Assembly: GCA_016718845.1 (NCBI GenBank)
Contig: JADKCK010000021.1
Span: forward strand, 44,733-108,732
DNA: 64,000 nt
DNA from: Sphingobacteriales bacterium
GTDB lineage: Bacteria > Bacteroidota > Bacteroidia > Chitinophagales > UBA2359
Direction of reading: 5' to 3'
How positions within the stretch are numbered: position 1 is the first letter of the stretch; each line of letters begins with the position of its first letter. Under the pieces are notes generated by a model, which saw only the letters and a program-made list of their open reading frames with translations, was not told the origin of the DNA and did no database searches. A program made the position numbers and the translations under genes. Positions 1 to 8,625 of the stretch are shown piece by piece.

Positions 1-2089
1 CAAGGGGTAGCATGTTCCAGCCTTCGGTGGTGTTTAGGTTGTTAAACGAGGCTACTTCTTGTAAGCCTACTTGGTAGCCGTCGGCAAAGGTGGCATTGGT
101 GCAAGCCATTTTTAGGTGATACTGATTAAAAGGCGTACTCGAAAATTTGCGGGTCACAAAAAATCCTAGCTCGTTAATAATACCCGCTTGTATGCCTGCT
201 GCCGTTAGTTCGGGGGCTGTATATAGTATTTGCATTCTGCCATTCTCCCAAAAAGCATTAAAAGGTGTTACCGTATACGTTGAATCATCGGGCGCGCCAA
301 AGCTATACAACACATTATTGCTGCTGCAAGGCTGGTTGGTTATACCACAGCTAAGGTTCGCAATACTTTCGGCGGTTGATGATAACTGTACGGCTGTGCC
401 AGCACAAACGGTATCTTGTGCGGCGGTGGCAGTGGCGTTGCCCGTTAGCGACGAAAAAGTAACTGTTGCCGATGCCGTAGCTACGCAACCCGATTGGGTG
501 TTGGTGATGGTTACGGTATAGGTAGTGCTTTGGTTGGGTGTGGCATAAACAGCTTGGGCGGTGGGGTCGTTTAGGGTAATTTGCGGACTCCATGTGTAGG
601 TGTAATTGCCCGTAGGTGTTTGTGTTTGCAAAACAATACCTTGTTGGGTGGCGCAAATGGCGGGGTTATTGGGCAAAATACTTGCCGAAAATGGCGAGTC
701 GGTGGTTACTACAATTTCGTCGGTAAAACCGCAGTTGTTGGTTACGCTGTATACTACGGTGCTGCCCGGTGCTAACTGTGGTGCCAACGATACCTCCGAG
801 CCATTGGCAGTAAGCGGGGTTGCCCCTGGGCTCCACGTAAAATCGGTGCCGCCCGTAACGCTTACTACAATGGGTATGCCATTGGCGTTGCAATACACCA
901 AATCGGGACCGGCGTTGGGGGTGGCATCTACATAAATTTGGTAGATGTAGCTTGTCTGCGACGGAATGGGACAGGCATTGTCGCTAACACTTAGCTCAAA
1001 CAGATAAAAACCCGCATCGGCAGCGGTGGGTGTCCAGTTAAAAGTGCCATTTTTATCGAAACCCGAGTTGGGCGGTGCAGTGCTAACCGTAAAGGTGGCG
1101 CTTGCCGGAAACGAGCCAATATTTGACGACAGCGTAAGGTTGCCATCTTCGGGGTCGTTGGCTTGCCATTGTAGGCTAATGGGCGTGCCTGCGCATACGT
1201 GCGTTTGCCAATTAGCCGTAGTACTAACATTTATTTGTTGGTTGTTGCAAGGCAAAATAACCCATTGCATATCGCGCCACACCGAGCCAATTAGCTCGCC
1301 ATCGCGGTATTCCTCTATCTTAACTGCCACAACGGGGCGTTGGGCTCCATTGGGTGTAAAAGCAATATCGCCCGTTTGGGTATTAAAATTAAAGGCGGTA
1401 TTATTAAATGGGTTAGATGCGGTAAAACCGACTGCGTAAGGTATGGGTGCAAAAGGAGCATCTAATGGATGCACCAAAGAGTACACCAAACTATCGCCGT
1501 CGGGTTCGTAGATTGCTTGGGTAAAGGTGTTTGCTTGGTTGCAATAATAAGCAATGGGCGATTGTGTAAATACTGGCGAATCGTTGCAACCACGCGTATT
1601 GTCGAGTGTTGCCTCGATGTACAACTGAAAAATATCGGCAGATTGTAGGTTGGTGATAGCCGCGCTGCGCGTTTGTCCGTCGGGCAGTTGGTAGCCAAAT
1701 GTCCAGTCGGTGCAAGGCATGGGTAGTGTTACGGTATCTCTATAAATATATTGCTGCACACCCGGGTAAGCACCATTGTTGCAATTGCTGCTAACGGTAT
1801 TGCACAACACCGACACTTCGTTGCCCGATACGGCTGCGTCTTGGGCAAGATTGATGTTAAACAACTGCCCGCACGACACCGACGAAATGGATATTTGCGG
1901 ATTAACAGGTGGTGTATCTTGTACAATACTGCCACAATCGAAATAAAAATAAAGCGTAAGTTCGTATTGATTGTTGCCTAAGCAGCGGTAGCTTAGGTCG
2001 GCGCCCATGGCGTGGTTAGCGTATAGTTTAGGGCTGATAAGGCATAAGAGTGCGGTAAAAAAGGCGAATAAAAAAGTTTGTTTTTTCAT
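1..2089 (-). CDS. Large secreted Ig/PKD-like surface protein, 3' end beyond window
   Basis: The minus frame stays open from the ATG at 2089 to the window edge, giving at least 696 residues. It starts with a signal peptide (MKKQTFLFAFFTALLCLISP, then cleavage around LYA-NHAMGADL). The mature N-terminus (HAMGADLSYRCLGNNQYELT) is the type seen at the start of long Bacteroidota adhesin-like proteins. The rest has cysteine-containing beta-sandwich repeats with phrases such as WSPGATPL and TWSPQITL followed by STTYTVTITN, typical of PKD/Ig-like domains. The C-terminus, where a T9SS sorting domain would be expected, is outside the window. Likely exported and surface exposed. The frame was followed by hand without meeting a stop. 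Plus-strand reading frames over this stretch are antisense shadows. No specific function can be given. Confidence 0.8.
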   Translation of the reverse strand, partial: MKKQTFLFAFFTALLCLISPKLYANHAMGADLSYRCLGNNQYELTLYFYFDCGSIVQDTPPVNPQISISSVSCGQLFNINLAQDAAVSGNEVSVLCNTVSSNCNNGAYPGVQQYIYRDTVTLPMPCTDWTFGYQLPDGQTRSAAITNLQSADIFQLYIEATLDNTRGCNDSPVFTQSPIAYYCNQANTFTQAIYEPDGDSLVYSLVHPLDAPFAPIPYAVGFTASNPFNNTAFNFNTQTGDIAFTPNGAQRPVVAVKIEEYRDGELIGSVWRDMQWVILPCNNQQINVSTTANWQTHVCAGTPISLQWQANDPEDGNLTLSSNIGSFPASATFTVSTAPPNSGFDKNGTFNWTPTAADAGFYLFELSVSDNACPIPSQTSYIYQIYVDATPNAGPDLVYCNANGIPIVVSVTGGTDFTWSPGATPLTANGSEVSLAPQLAPGSTVVYSVTNNCGFTDEIVVTTDSPFSASILPNNPAICATQQGIVLQTQTPTGNYTYTWSPQITLNDPTAQAVYATPNQSTTYTVTITNTQSGCVATASATVTFSSLTGNATATAAQDTVCAGTAVQLSSTAESIANLSCGITNQPCSSNNVLYSFGAPDDSTYTVTPFNAFWENGRMQILYTAPELTAAGIQAGIINELGFFVTRKFSSTPFNQYHLKMACTNATFADGYQVGLQEVASFNNLNTTEGWNMLPL

Positions 2090-2117
2090 GTTGGTAAAAG
2101 GGTTTATTGAACACCCA

Positions 2118-2125
2118 CAAAGGTA
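2118..2125 (-). promoter_or_regulatory. Bacteroidota -7 promoter element
   Basis: CAAAGGTA on the plus strand reads TACCTTTG on the minus strand, matching the Bacteroidota TAnnTTTG -7 consensus. It lies 29 bp upstream of the ATG at 2089. A CAAAC about 20 bp further upstream could be the -33 TTTG element. Confidence 0.5.
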
Positions 2126-2239
2126 GGCTAAAAAAACGGCTTGACCAAACAGAAACAATAGCAAAGCGTTTACACAAACCCTCCTTTCGGTGACTTTTTC
2201 AAAAACGGTTGATAATCAGGGTTTTATATAAAATGCTGA

Positions 2240-2481
2240 AGGCTTTGGAGGTAATTTGTTATTAGGTTGCTACTACTTACCATCTTTTAAAAGTTTGTTA
2301 CTTTTTTCTTGACCAAAAAAGTGACACCAAAAGTTAAGGCTGTATTTAATTGGCGGATTAGGCAGCATTACGCTGAAAAAAATAAACTCGACACGCCAGT
2401 CATAGTGAGCTTGTCAAACTACGCTTTGCTTATCAGCTTTATTTCAAAGTTCGGTGTGGTGTGTCTCAAACAGTATTTTTA
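2240..2481 (+). repeat. Degenerate, end-truncated copy of the ~390-bp interspersed repeat
   Basis: Compared with the full copies at 10187-10575 and 18000-18390 it keeps the core: GTTACTTTTTTCTTGAC, then an imperfect AAAAAAGTGAC arm, then AAGGCTGTAT, and the hairpin GACACGCCA ... TGGTGTGTC. Both ends are missing. It abuts the stop codon of the broken sulfotransferase gene at 2482. No gene is supported in 2090-2481. Confidence 0.7.
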
Positions 2482-3390
2482 TTATTGCCATTCATACATC
2501 GCCATTTCCTCACCGCATATTTGCTCAAAGCGGCGTTTGTCTTCGGGTGTCCATTGTGTGTGGTGCGGCATACGGTAAACCGCCGACTCGTTTTTGGGCG
2601 TATTTACATAATCTTGCCAAACATTGGCGCTAATTTGTAAGCCAAGCGGGTCGAGCAGTTGTGTTTTAAAATAATCGTAATCTTTGCTCAATAACTCAAA
2701 ATACAAACGGTTTTGGGTAGGTATATGTTGGCGCATAAATCGGTTTTCGAACTGCCATTGCCAACATAAGCGCTCAAAACGTGTTAGGTGTTGCCATTTA
2801 TCGCTATATGGGTCGTTTGGTGGCGGAAAAATGGGCTTTGACATCAGGTCTTTGCCCCCCTAATTTGGTAGCGAAAACATAGACCGCACCACCGACCGCC
2901 CATCTTTTACCAAATGAAACCGCTTTGCCGCTGGTAATGCCGCAGCAATAGCCGCACAATGCAATGCCAAAAACGGGTTTATCTCGCCATAAATAGGCAT
3001 TTTTTTGGTGTATGCCCGCTTAAACATATCCTTTAACCTAAAATCGTTTATATAGCAGTAGGCATCTTGGGGCTGTTGTATAGCTCGGGCAAATGCTGGG
3101 TAATCAACAATATTGGCTTCGTGTTCTATTTGTGCATATTGGGCAGTGTTCAAAAACAAATCGGTTAAAAAAACGGTACCCGAGCGCGGACTCGAAAACA
3201 CAAAAAACAATTGCGTGTTGTGTAGCCATTGCTCTAATTCGGTGGTTTTGTTGGCACAAAAGCGGTCGGTTTGCCATTTATCAACCACCTGTTTTGCACC
3301 TAATGCCAAACGCGCTGTAGGGTTAAAAAAAGGTATTTGTACGGCATCGTTCCATCTATACCAATTCATCAGGCGGCTATACCAATGCAA
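2482..3390 (-). pseudogene. Sulfotransferase-family gene interrupted by an in-frame amber codon
   Basis: Two minus-strand pieces, 2860-3390 (176 aa) and 2482-2844 (120 aa), are in the same frame and separated only by TAG (2860-2862) and five sense codons (GGKDL). The first piece has the PAPS 5'-phosphosulfate loop (FVFSSPRSGT, residues 64-73) and, near its end, a 3'-phosphate-type motif (LVKDGRSVVRSM). The second piece has the usual C-terminal tail (RFERLCWQWQFENRFM). Read through, the product would be about 302 aa, a normal sulfotransferase length. The junction reads SLPN-stop-GGKDL, so a single change of a Tyr, Gln, Glu or Lys codon to TAG would explain it. The family moves sulfate from PAPS to hydroxyl or amino acceptors; the acceptor here is unknown. 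A recent nonsense mutation, amber readthrough or sequence error are all possible. Confidence 0.65.
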
Positions 3391-3527
3391 GGTTAATTGA
3401 TGATTGTGGTTTTTGTCATGGTGTAAAGGTTAAATAGCTTGTGGGGTTAAATTTGATGTTGATGAAAAAAAATGAAAAGAAACTAAAAAAGCTCAATGCC
3501 ATTTAGCGCATACCATTAGCTGTCTAA

Positions 3528-4163
3528 TCAAAAAATTTCTAATTGCTCTACAATATCTTGTACATCGTCAAACAAGCGCATACCGGGTTGTAGCTCGTTG
3601 CCACCAAGCAAGGCAATACCTGCCGCACCTATACCGTTTACTTTATAGGCAATACATTTCGTAAACAACGCCGCCAATAATATAGGGTATGTGCTACAAA
3701 GATGCTGTAAAAATGGCAGATGAACACTTGCATGTTGCTCAACACTATCCCATGTTAGTTGATGTGTTTGAAAATCGAGCAGAAAATACGACACCCCTTT
3801 GGCATTTTCTATCACCTCCAAAATATCCGTAGCGGTGCTAGTTGGCAAAATAACAATGCGCCGTATAACGGTTGATATGATAGGCAATAAATAACTACCC
3901 GACAAATCGAGGTCGGTTTGTATCGTATCAAGTTGTAGCTCTTGGGCAATATTGTTGATGGTTTCGGGCGGTAAATCGTCGAACTCGCCAACAATGCGCG
4001 GACCTGCCAACCAACCCATAATCATTACGGCAGTAGGCAAATCAATGCCATTTGGGTTTTGTGGATTAAAATTAAAACCTACCCACTCGGCAAAAGTGGC
4101 AAAATAGCGCCCATCGGATAGGTTGTTGATGCTGTTAGCTTTTACCTTAGTGCAAAGCTCCAT
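3528..4163 (-). CDS. Phosphoribosylanthranilate isomerase-like (TrpF-like) barrel protein
   Basis: The N-terminus (CTKVKANSINNLSDGRYFAT) resembles the TrpF opening K(V/I)CG...DA, here with NLSDGRY, as in a Bacteroidota TrpF-like subgroup found outside trp operons. The C-terminus (GIALLGGNELQPGMRLFDDV) fits the phosphate-binding end of the barrel. The catalytic Cys/Asp pair of true TrpF is not clearly conserved, and no other trp gene is nearby, so tryptophan synthesis is not implied. I chose the ATG at 4163 (MELCTKV, 211 aa) over the upstream one at 4223 because the extra 20 residues are encoded by a 7-bp-period repeat tract and by the stretch holding the promoter-like CAAAGTTA. Confidence 0.55.
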   Translation of the reverse strand: MELCTKVKANSINNLSDGRYFATFAEWVGFNFNPQNPNGIDLPTAVMIMGWLAGPRIVGEFDDLPPETINNIAQELQLDTIQTDLDLSGSYLLPIISTVIRRIVILPTSTATDILEVIENAKGVSYFLLDFQTHQLTWDSVEQHASVHLPFLQHLCSTYPILLAALFTKCIAYKVNGIGAAGIALLGGNELQPGMRLFDDVQDIVEQLEIF

Positions 4164-4178
4164 AATTAGTGGCTGTTT

Positions 4179-4206
4179 GATTATAGATAATCGACAATTA
4201 ATAATC
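4179..4206 (-). repeat. 7-bp-period repeat tract upstream of TrpF-like gene
   Basis: Four degenerate heptamers on the plus strand: GATTATA, GATAATC, GACAATT, AATAATC. The tract lies 16 bp upstream of the ATG at 4163 and belongs to the dispersed heptad family described in the findings. Confidence 0.6.
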
Positions 4207-4220
4207 GTTAAAACAAGCCA

Positions 4221-4228
4221 CAAAGTTA
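4221..4228 (-). promoter_or_regulatory. Bacteroidota -7 element for TrpF-like gene
   Basis: CAAAGTTA on the plus strand is TAACTTTG on the minus strand (TAnnTTTG), 58 bp upstream of the chosen start at 4163. Confidence 0.45.
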
Positions 4229-4271
4229 GCTAAAATAAGCCAACCCAATACAACAATCCACCATTTTTACC

Positions 4272-4279
4272 TAACTTTG
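4272..4279 (+). promoter_or_regulatory. Bacteroidota -7 element upstream of gldA
   Basis: TAACTTTG matches TAnnTTTG. It is about 200 bp before the gldA start, so the leader would be long and would include the heptad tract at 4429-4477. Confidence 0.35.
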
Positions 4280-4428
4280 TGCGCCTAAAACCGTTTATGG
4301 TGTACCAATAATGGGTTTAACCTAATGTTGCCAATGTAGGTGCTACCTTAAAAGCAATTAAGCCCAACATCAAACAAGCTAATTGCCACCAAACAATAAC
4401 ACCCCAACCTTTACCACTTATAAATTGC

Positions 4429-4477
4429 AATTTGTCCCTTACAATTTATAATTTACAATTAATAATTCATAATTAGT
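4429..4477 (+). repeat. 7-bp-period repeat tract before gldA
   Basis: Seven consecutive heptamers: AATTTGT, CCCTTAC, AATTTAT, AATTTAC, AATTAAT, AATTCAT, AATTAGT. The tract ends 5 bp before the gldA ATG. Confidence 0.75.
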
Positions 4478-4482
4478 ATACC

Positions 4483-5406
4483 ATGTCCATACAAGTTAAT
4501 CAACTTACTAAAATTTATGGTTTGCAACATGCCGTAGATGAGGTATCGTTTGAAGCAAAAGAAGGCGAAATACTCGGTTTTTTAGGACCCAACGGCGCCG
4601 GAAAATCAACCACCATGAAAATGCTAACCTGCTACGTACCACCAACAAGCGGTACCGCCTTAGTATGTGGCTACGATATACTCAAAAACCCAATAGAGGT
4701 GCGCCAACAAATTGGTTATCTACCCGAAAACAACCCACTATACCTCGATATGTTTGTACGCGAATACCTCGAGTTTGTAGCTCACCTGCATAAGTTAGGC
4801 AAGCACACCCAACAACGCGTCGAGGAGATGATACATACCACAGGGCTAACCACCGAACAACATAAAAAAATAGGACAACTATCTAAGGGCTACCGACAAC
4901 GCGTTGGGCTGGCACAAGCCATGATACACGACCCCAAAGTGTTGATACTCGACGAGCCAACAACAGGGCTAGACCCCAACCAATTGGCAGAGATACGCCA
5001 ACTGATAAAAACATTAGGCGAAAAAAAAACCGTTATCCTATCAACCCACATTATGCAAGAGGTACAAGCGCTTTGCAACCGTGTACTAATTATTAACCAA
5101 GGCAAAATTGTGGCTAACGACACCGCCGAACAATTACAACAACGAACCAATCAACAAACATTGTTGCTTGTGGAGTTTAACCAACAGGTATCTACCCAAA
5201 AACTTGAAAAAATTGAACACGTAACACAAGCCACCCACCTAGATGGCAACAAATACCACCTTATTACCAACAGCCAACACGATGCCCGACCCAAAGTGTT
5301 TGAATTTGCCGTACAAAATAACCTAATACTGCTAACCCTACAACGCGAAACAAGCAACCTCGAGGATGTGTTTAGACAATTAACCGCAACTGCATCGGCT
5401 GTATAA
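4483..5406 (+). CDS. gldA: Gliding-motility-associated ABC transporter ATP-binding protein GldA
   Basis: A 307-aa ABC ATPase with Walker A GPNGAGKST (residues 35-43), Q-loop region (GYLPENNPLY), signature LSKGYRQRVGLAQAM, Walker B VLILDEPTTGLDPNQ and H-loop STHIMQEV. The LSKGYRQR signature, the EIRQLIKTLG segment and the C-terminal extension (RETSNLEDVFRQLT) are typical of GldA and related drug/Nod-type exporters. In gliding Bacteroidota GldA works with the membrane proteins GldF and GldG; neither is in this window, which is common as gldA is often unlinked. It acts at the cytoplasmic face of the inner membrane. A strong terminator follows, so it appears monocistronic. A generic ABC-2 exporter ATPase is the main alternative. 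Confidence 0.8.
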   Translation: MSIQVNQLTKIYGLQHAVDEVSFEAKEGEILGFLGPNGAGKSTTMKMLTCYVPPTSGTALVCGYDILKNPIEVRQQIGYLPENNPLYLDMFVREYLEFVAHLHKLGKHTQQRVEEMIHTTGLTTEQHKKIGQLSKGYRQRVGLAQAMIHDPKVLILDEPTTGLDPNQLAEIRQLIKTLGEKKTVILSTHIMQEVQALCNRVLIINQGKIVANDTAEQLQQRTNQQTLLLVEFNQQVSTQKLEKIEHVTQATHLDGNKYHLITNSQHDARPKVFEFAVQNNLILLTLQRETSNLEDVFRQLTATASAV

Positions 5407-5426
5407 ACCAATATACCTATCAACCA

Positions 5427-5464
5427 AAATGCCGTCGGGTTTAAAACCACCCGACGGCATTTTA
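5427..5464 (+). terminator. Rho-independent terminator after gldA
   Basis: ATGCCGTCGGGT and ACCCGACGGCAT form a perfect 12-bp stem around an 8-nt loop, followed by TTT. It lies 22 bp after the gldA stop. Confidence 0.85.
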
Positions 5465-5539
5465 CATACCCTACTACCCACCCAATAAAAACCAACCATC
5501 AACCAAAAATCACTATCCATTAACCATTAAAAAAATACC

Positions 5540-7027
5540 GTGTCGAAAAGTAAATTGCTGAAAAAACTAGTTAGCCAAACGGCAATATACGGATTAAGTA
5601 GCATTGTGGGCAGATTATTAAACTACCTATTAGTGCCTATCTACACCCGCGTATTTACCGCAACCCAATACGGAGCCGTTACCGAACTCTACAGTTATAT
5701 CGGGTTTTTAATGGTCTTGTATACTTATGGCATGGAAACCGCCTATTTTCGCTACGTCAAAGAATCCGAACACCCCTCCGAAACCGTATACAGCACCGCC
5801 TTTTGGTCGTTGGCAGGTAGCACTGCCTTGCTAACAGCCGTTTTGTTGTTGTTATCGCCTACCTTATCGGTTAGTTTAGGATACGCCAACCACACCAACT
5901 ACCTTGTTTACATACTGCTGATACTAGGTTTTGATACCCTAACGGCATTGCCCTTTGCCAAATTGCGATACGATGAACACCCCAAACGTTTTGCTTTTGT
6001 GCGCATCGCCAATATTGTGGTTAGCATTGGTTTAAACTTGTTCTTTTTAGTAGCTTGCCCCATCTTATCGCCCAAAACCGCCCTCGTTAGCAGTTGGTAT
6101 AACCCTAGCTTTGGCATTGGCTATATCTTTATCAGCAATTTAGCGGCTAGCGCCATAACTTTGGCATTGCTATTGCCCGAGTTAAAACAACTAAAATGGA
6201 ACATAGACACGCCCCTACTCAAAAAAATGCTGCTTTATGGCTTACCTTTAATAGTGGTAGGTTTGGCGGGCAGCATCAACGAAATGCTCGACCGCGTAAT
6301 TCTTAAATACCTACTGCCCTACGACTCTGCCACCAATATGGCACAATTGGGTATCTATGGCGCGTGTTATAAACTAAGCATATTGATGACGCTTTTTACC
6401 CAAGCGTTTAAAATGGGTGCCGAACCTTTCTTTTTTGCACAAGCCAAAGAAAAAAACGCACCCCAAACCTACGCCTACATAACCCGCTATTTTACCATCG
6501 TGGGCTTATTTATCTTTTTGGGTGTGATGCTGTTTTTACCCATTATCAAACATTTTATTGGCACCAACTACCACCAAGGTTTGGCAATAGTACCCATTTT
6601 GTTGCTTGCCAACTTGTGTTTGGGCATATACTACAACGTAGCCATTTGGTATAAATTAACTAATAAAACAGCCCTTGGAGCCACCATTTCGGTGTTTGGG
6701 GCATTTGTCACTATTGTATTAAACCTTATCTGGATACCTACTATGGGTTACATAGGCTCGGCGTGGGCAACGTTGGCATGTTATGCCGCCATGATGATAG
6801 TGTCGTACATTTGGGGGCAACAACACTACAAAATACCCTACCCCATTGCAGCTATGGCGGCATACTTGTTGTTAGCTTTGTTCTTATGGCAGCTCGATGT
6901 GCAATGGTTGTCGGCTACCACCCACAAAATACCCATGTTAAACTACATCTTAAAAATTATGTTACTGGTAGTGTACCTAAATGTAGTATTGATTGTAGAA
7001 CGCAAACCCAAACAAAACCAAGCATAA
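5540..7027 (+). CDS. Polysaccharide/lipid-linked oligosaccharide flippase (MATE/MVF superfamily)
   Basis: A 495-aa protein with about 12-14 predicted membrane spans. The N-terminus (KLVSQTAIYGLSSIVGRLLN) followed by LVPIYTRVFTATQYG is the classic polysaccharide-biosynthesis (Wzx/RfbX-like) opening. The central GLPLIVVGLAGSINEMLDRV is the matching start of the second half. Such proteins flip undecaprenyl-linked glycans across the inner membrane for surface polysaccharide or glycoprotein assembly. There is no glycosyltransferase cluster around it, so the substrate cannot be named. It lies between gldA (separated by a terminator) and aspartate kinase. The ATG at 5540 is an alternative to GTG at the same codon region; the N-terminal motif supports a start close to here. 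Confidence 0.8.
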   Translation: MSKSKLLKKLVSQTAIYGLSSIVGRLLNYLLVPIYTRVFTATQYGAVTELYSYIGFLMVLYTYGMETAYFRYVKESEHPSETVYSTAFWSLAGSTALLTAVLLLLSPTLSVSLGYANHTNYLVYILLILGFDTLTALPFAKLRYDEHPKRFAFVRIANIVVSIGLNLFFLVACPILSPKTALVSSWYNPSFGIGYIFISNLAASAITLALLLPELKQLKWNIDTPLLKKMLLYGLPLIVVGLAGSINEMLDRVILKYLLPYDSATNMAQLGIYGACYKLSILMTLFTQAFKMGAEPFFFAQAKEKNAPQTYAYITRYFTIVGLFIFLGVMLFLPIIKHFIGTNYHQGLAIVPILLLANLCLGIYYNVAIWYKLTNKTALGATISVFGAFVTIVLNLIWIPTMGYIGSAWATLACYAAMMIVSYIWGQQHYKIPYPIAAMAAYLLLALFLWQLDVQWLSATTHKIPMLNYILKIMLLVVYLNVVLIVERKPKQNQA

Positions 7028-7094
7028 CAAATACCGCAAAACAATTAAACCTAGCCAAATCCCCTCTGCCCCTTCAAACACTACAAACACCCAG

Positions 7095-7129
7095 CATTTA
7101 TCATTTACACCTTATAATTTACAATTTAA
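7095..7129 (+). repeat. 7-bp-period repeat tract before aspartate kinase
   Basis: Five heptamers: CATTTAT, CATTTAC, ACCTTAT, AATTTAC, AATTTAA. The tract ends 6 bp before the ATG at 7136. Confidence 0.75.
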
Positions 7130-7135
7130 AACAGC

Positions 7136-8407
7136 ATGTTACACGTATTTAAGTTTGGCGGAGCATCGGTAAAAGATGCCCCAGCCGTGCGCAATGTAGC
7201 CGATATTGTTGCACACTTTAACAACGAGCACCGTATTGTAATAATAGTATCGGCAATGGGCAAAACAACCAACGCCCTCGAAGAAGTAGTCGACGCCTAC
7301 TATTACCAAAAAGGCAATGCCGCCGATTTATTAAACCAAATCAAAGAACAACACCTATCTGTCAGTCGCGAACTTTTTGGTCACGACTTCCACCCCGTAT
7401 TTACCCTCATCGAACAAGCTTTTGCTACCGTAGCTCAACGATTTAACCACCCCCCATCAACCGCATACAGCTACGAATACGACCAGATAGTATCACTTGG
7501 CGAGCTTGTTGCCACCCTAATAGTCTCGGATTACCTTAACGAATGCCGAATGGGGGTAGAATGGCTCGACGCTCGACGTTTGCTGCGCACCGATAACACC
7601 TACCGCGAAGGGCAGATAAACTGGAAAGAATCGGCAAAGCGCGTGCTGTCGGTGCTGCCCAAGATGTTAGACAACAGCAAAATAATTATTACACAAGGCT
7701 TTATGGGCGGAACCATAGAGGGCTTTACCACCACTTTGGGGCGCGAAGGCTCGGACTATACCGCCGCCGTGTTTGCTAACCTGCTCGATGCCGATGCCAT
7801 GACCGTGTGGAAAGACGTACCGGGCATTTTGAGTGCCGACCCACGTATTGTAGACAATGCGGTGCTTATACCCGTATTGTCGTACTACGAAGCCATCGAG
7901 ATGACCTACTACGGCGCACATGTTATCCACCCCAAAACCATTAAACCGGTACAAAACAAAAACATACCGCTATATGTACGCTCGTTTGTTAAGCCCACCG
8001 AAAACGGAACCATAGTACAAGCACAGTTGCCCGAAGGCACGGTTTTGCCACCGGTAGTAGTTATCAAAAAAAACCAGTTGTTGTTATCTGTCCAAAGCAA
8101 CGATTTTTCGTTTGTAGCCGAAGAAAACTTAAGCAACATCTACCAACTATTTGCCCAACACCGCATTAAAACCAACTTAACCCAAAACGCCGCCATTAGC
8201 TTCTCGGCGTGTATCGACAACACCCCCAACCGCATAACCGAACTGCTCGACGAATTAGCCGAAAACTATACCGTGCATAAAAACGAAGGTTTAGAACTAA
8301 TAACCATACGCCACTACACCCCCGAAGCCATTGCACAACATACCCAAAACCGCGAAATATTGTTGGAGCAAAAAAGCCGACATACCATACAAATGGTGGT
8401 TAAATAA
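7136..8407 (+). CDS. lysC: Aspartate kinase (monofunctional)
   Basis: A 423-aa protein that phosphorylates L-aspartate, the first step to lysine, threonine, methionine and diaminopimelate. The N-terminal kinase domain shows VFKFGGASVKD (residues 4-14), the substrate and ATP region GFMGGTIEGFTTTLGREGSD, and KDVPGILSADPRIV. The C-terminal third (from about residue 300) has the length and composition of paired ACT regulatory domains. There is no fused homoserine dehydrogenase. Pathway neighbours are absent. The start directly follows a heptad repeat tract, and a strong terminator follows the gene. Confidence 0.9.
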   Translation: MLHVFKFGGASVKDAPAVRNVADIVAHFNNEHRIVIIVSAMGKTTNALEEVVDAYYYQKGNAADLLNQIKEQHLSVSRELFGHDFHPVFTLIEQAFATVAQRFNHPPSTAYSYEYDQIVSLGELVATLIVSDYLNECRMGVEWLDARRLLRTDNTYREGQINWKESAKRVLSVLPKMLDNSKIIITQGFMGGTIEGFTTTLGREGSDYTAAVFANLLDADAMTVWKDVPGILSADPRIVDNAVLIPVLSYYEAIEMTYYGAHVIHPKTIKPVQNKNIPLYVRSFVKPTENGTIVQAQLPEGTVLPPVVVIKKNQLLLSVQSNDFSFVAEENLSNIYQLFAQHRIKTNLTQNAAISFSACIDNTPNRITELLDELAENYTVHKNEGLELITIRHYTPEAIAQHTQNREILLEQKSRHTIQMVVK

Positions 8408-8439
8408 TAACCGCCCTAACAAAACACCCACATAAGCAA

Positions 8440-8476
8440 CAAAGCGAAGATATTTACCAAAATATCTTCGCTTTAT
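8440..8476 (+). terminator. Terminator after aspartate kinase
   Basis: AAAGCGAAGATATT pairs with AATATCTTCGCTTT (14 bp) around a 6-nt loop. It ends at a potential upstream ATG of the next gene, which argues against that ATG being the true start. Confidence 0.8.
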
Positions 8477-8625
8477 TGCATAAAACAATCAACCAAAATG
8501 TTGTTTTTTTGTTGATTATAACTGTTAGCACCGATACGTCTATCGGCAAACAACAATTGATAGCGGTACAACCGCTACTACTACCCCTAAAATACATATC
8601 ATCATCACCAAAAAAATACACTAAA

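Noticed and set aside
147..1439. Several plus-strand open frames of 64-137 codons
   Set aside because: They are antisense to the continuous minus-strand secreted protein, lack recognisable domains, and disappear once that frame is followed to the window edge.
3528..4223. Assignment of the TrpF-like gene to tryptophan biosynthesis
   Set aside because: No other trp genes are nearby and the catalytic residues of true TrpF are not clearly present.
8476..8625. 50-residue N-terminal extension of the TlpA-like protein
   Set aside because: Its ATG lies in the terminator of the preceding gene and the extension has no export or domain features.
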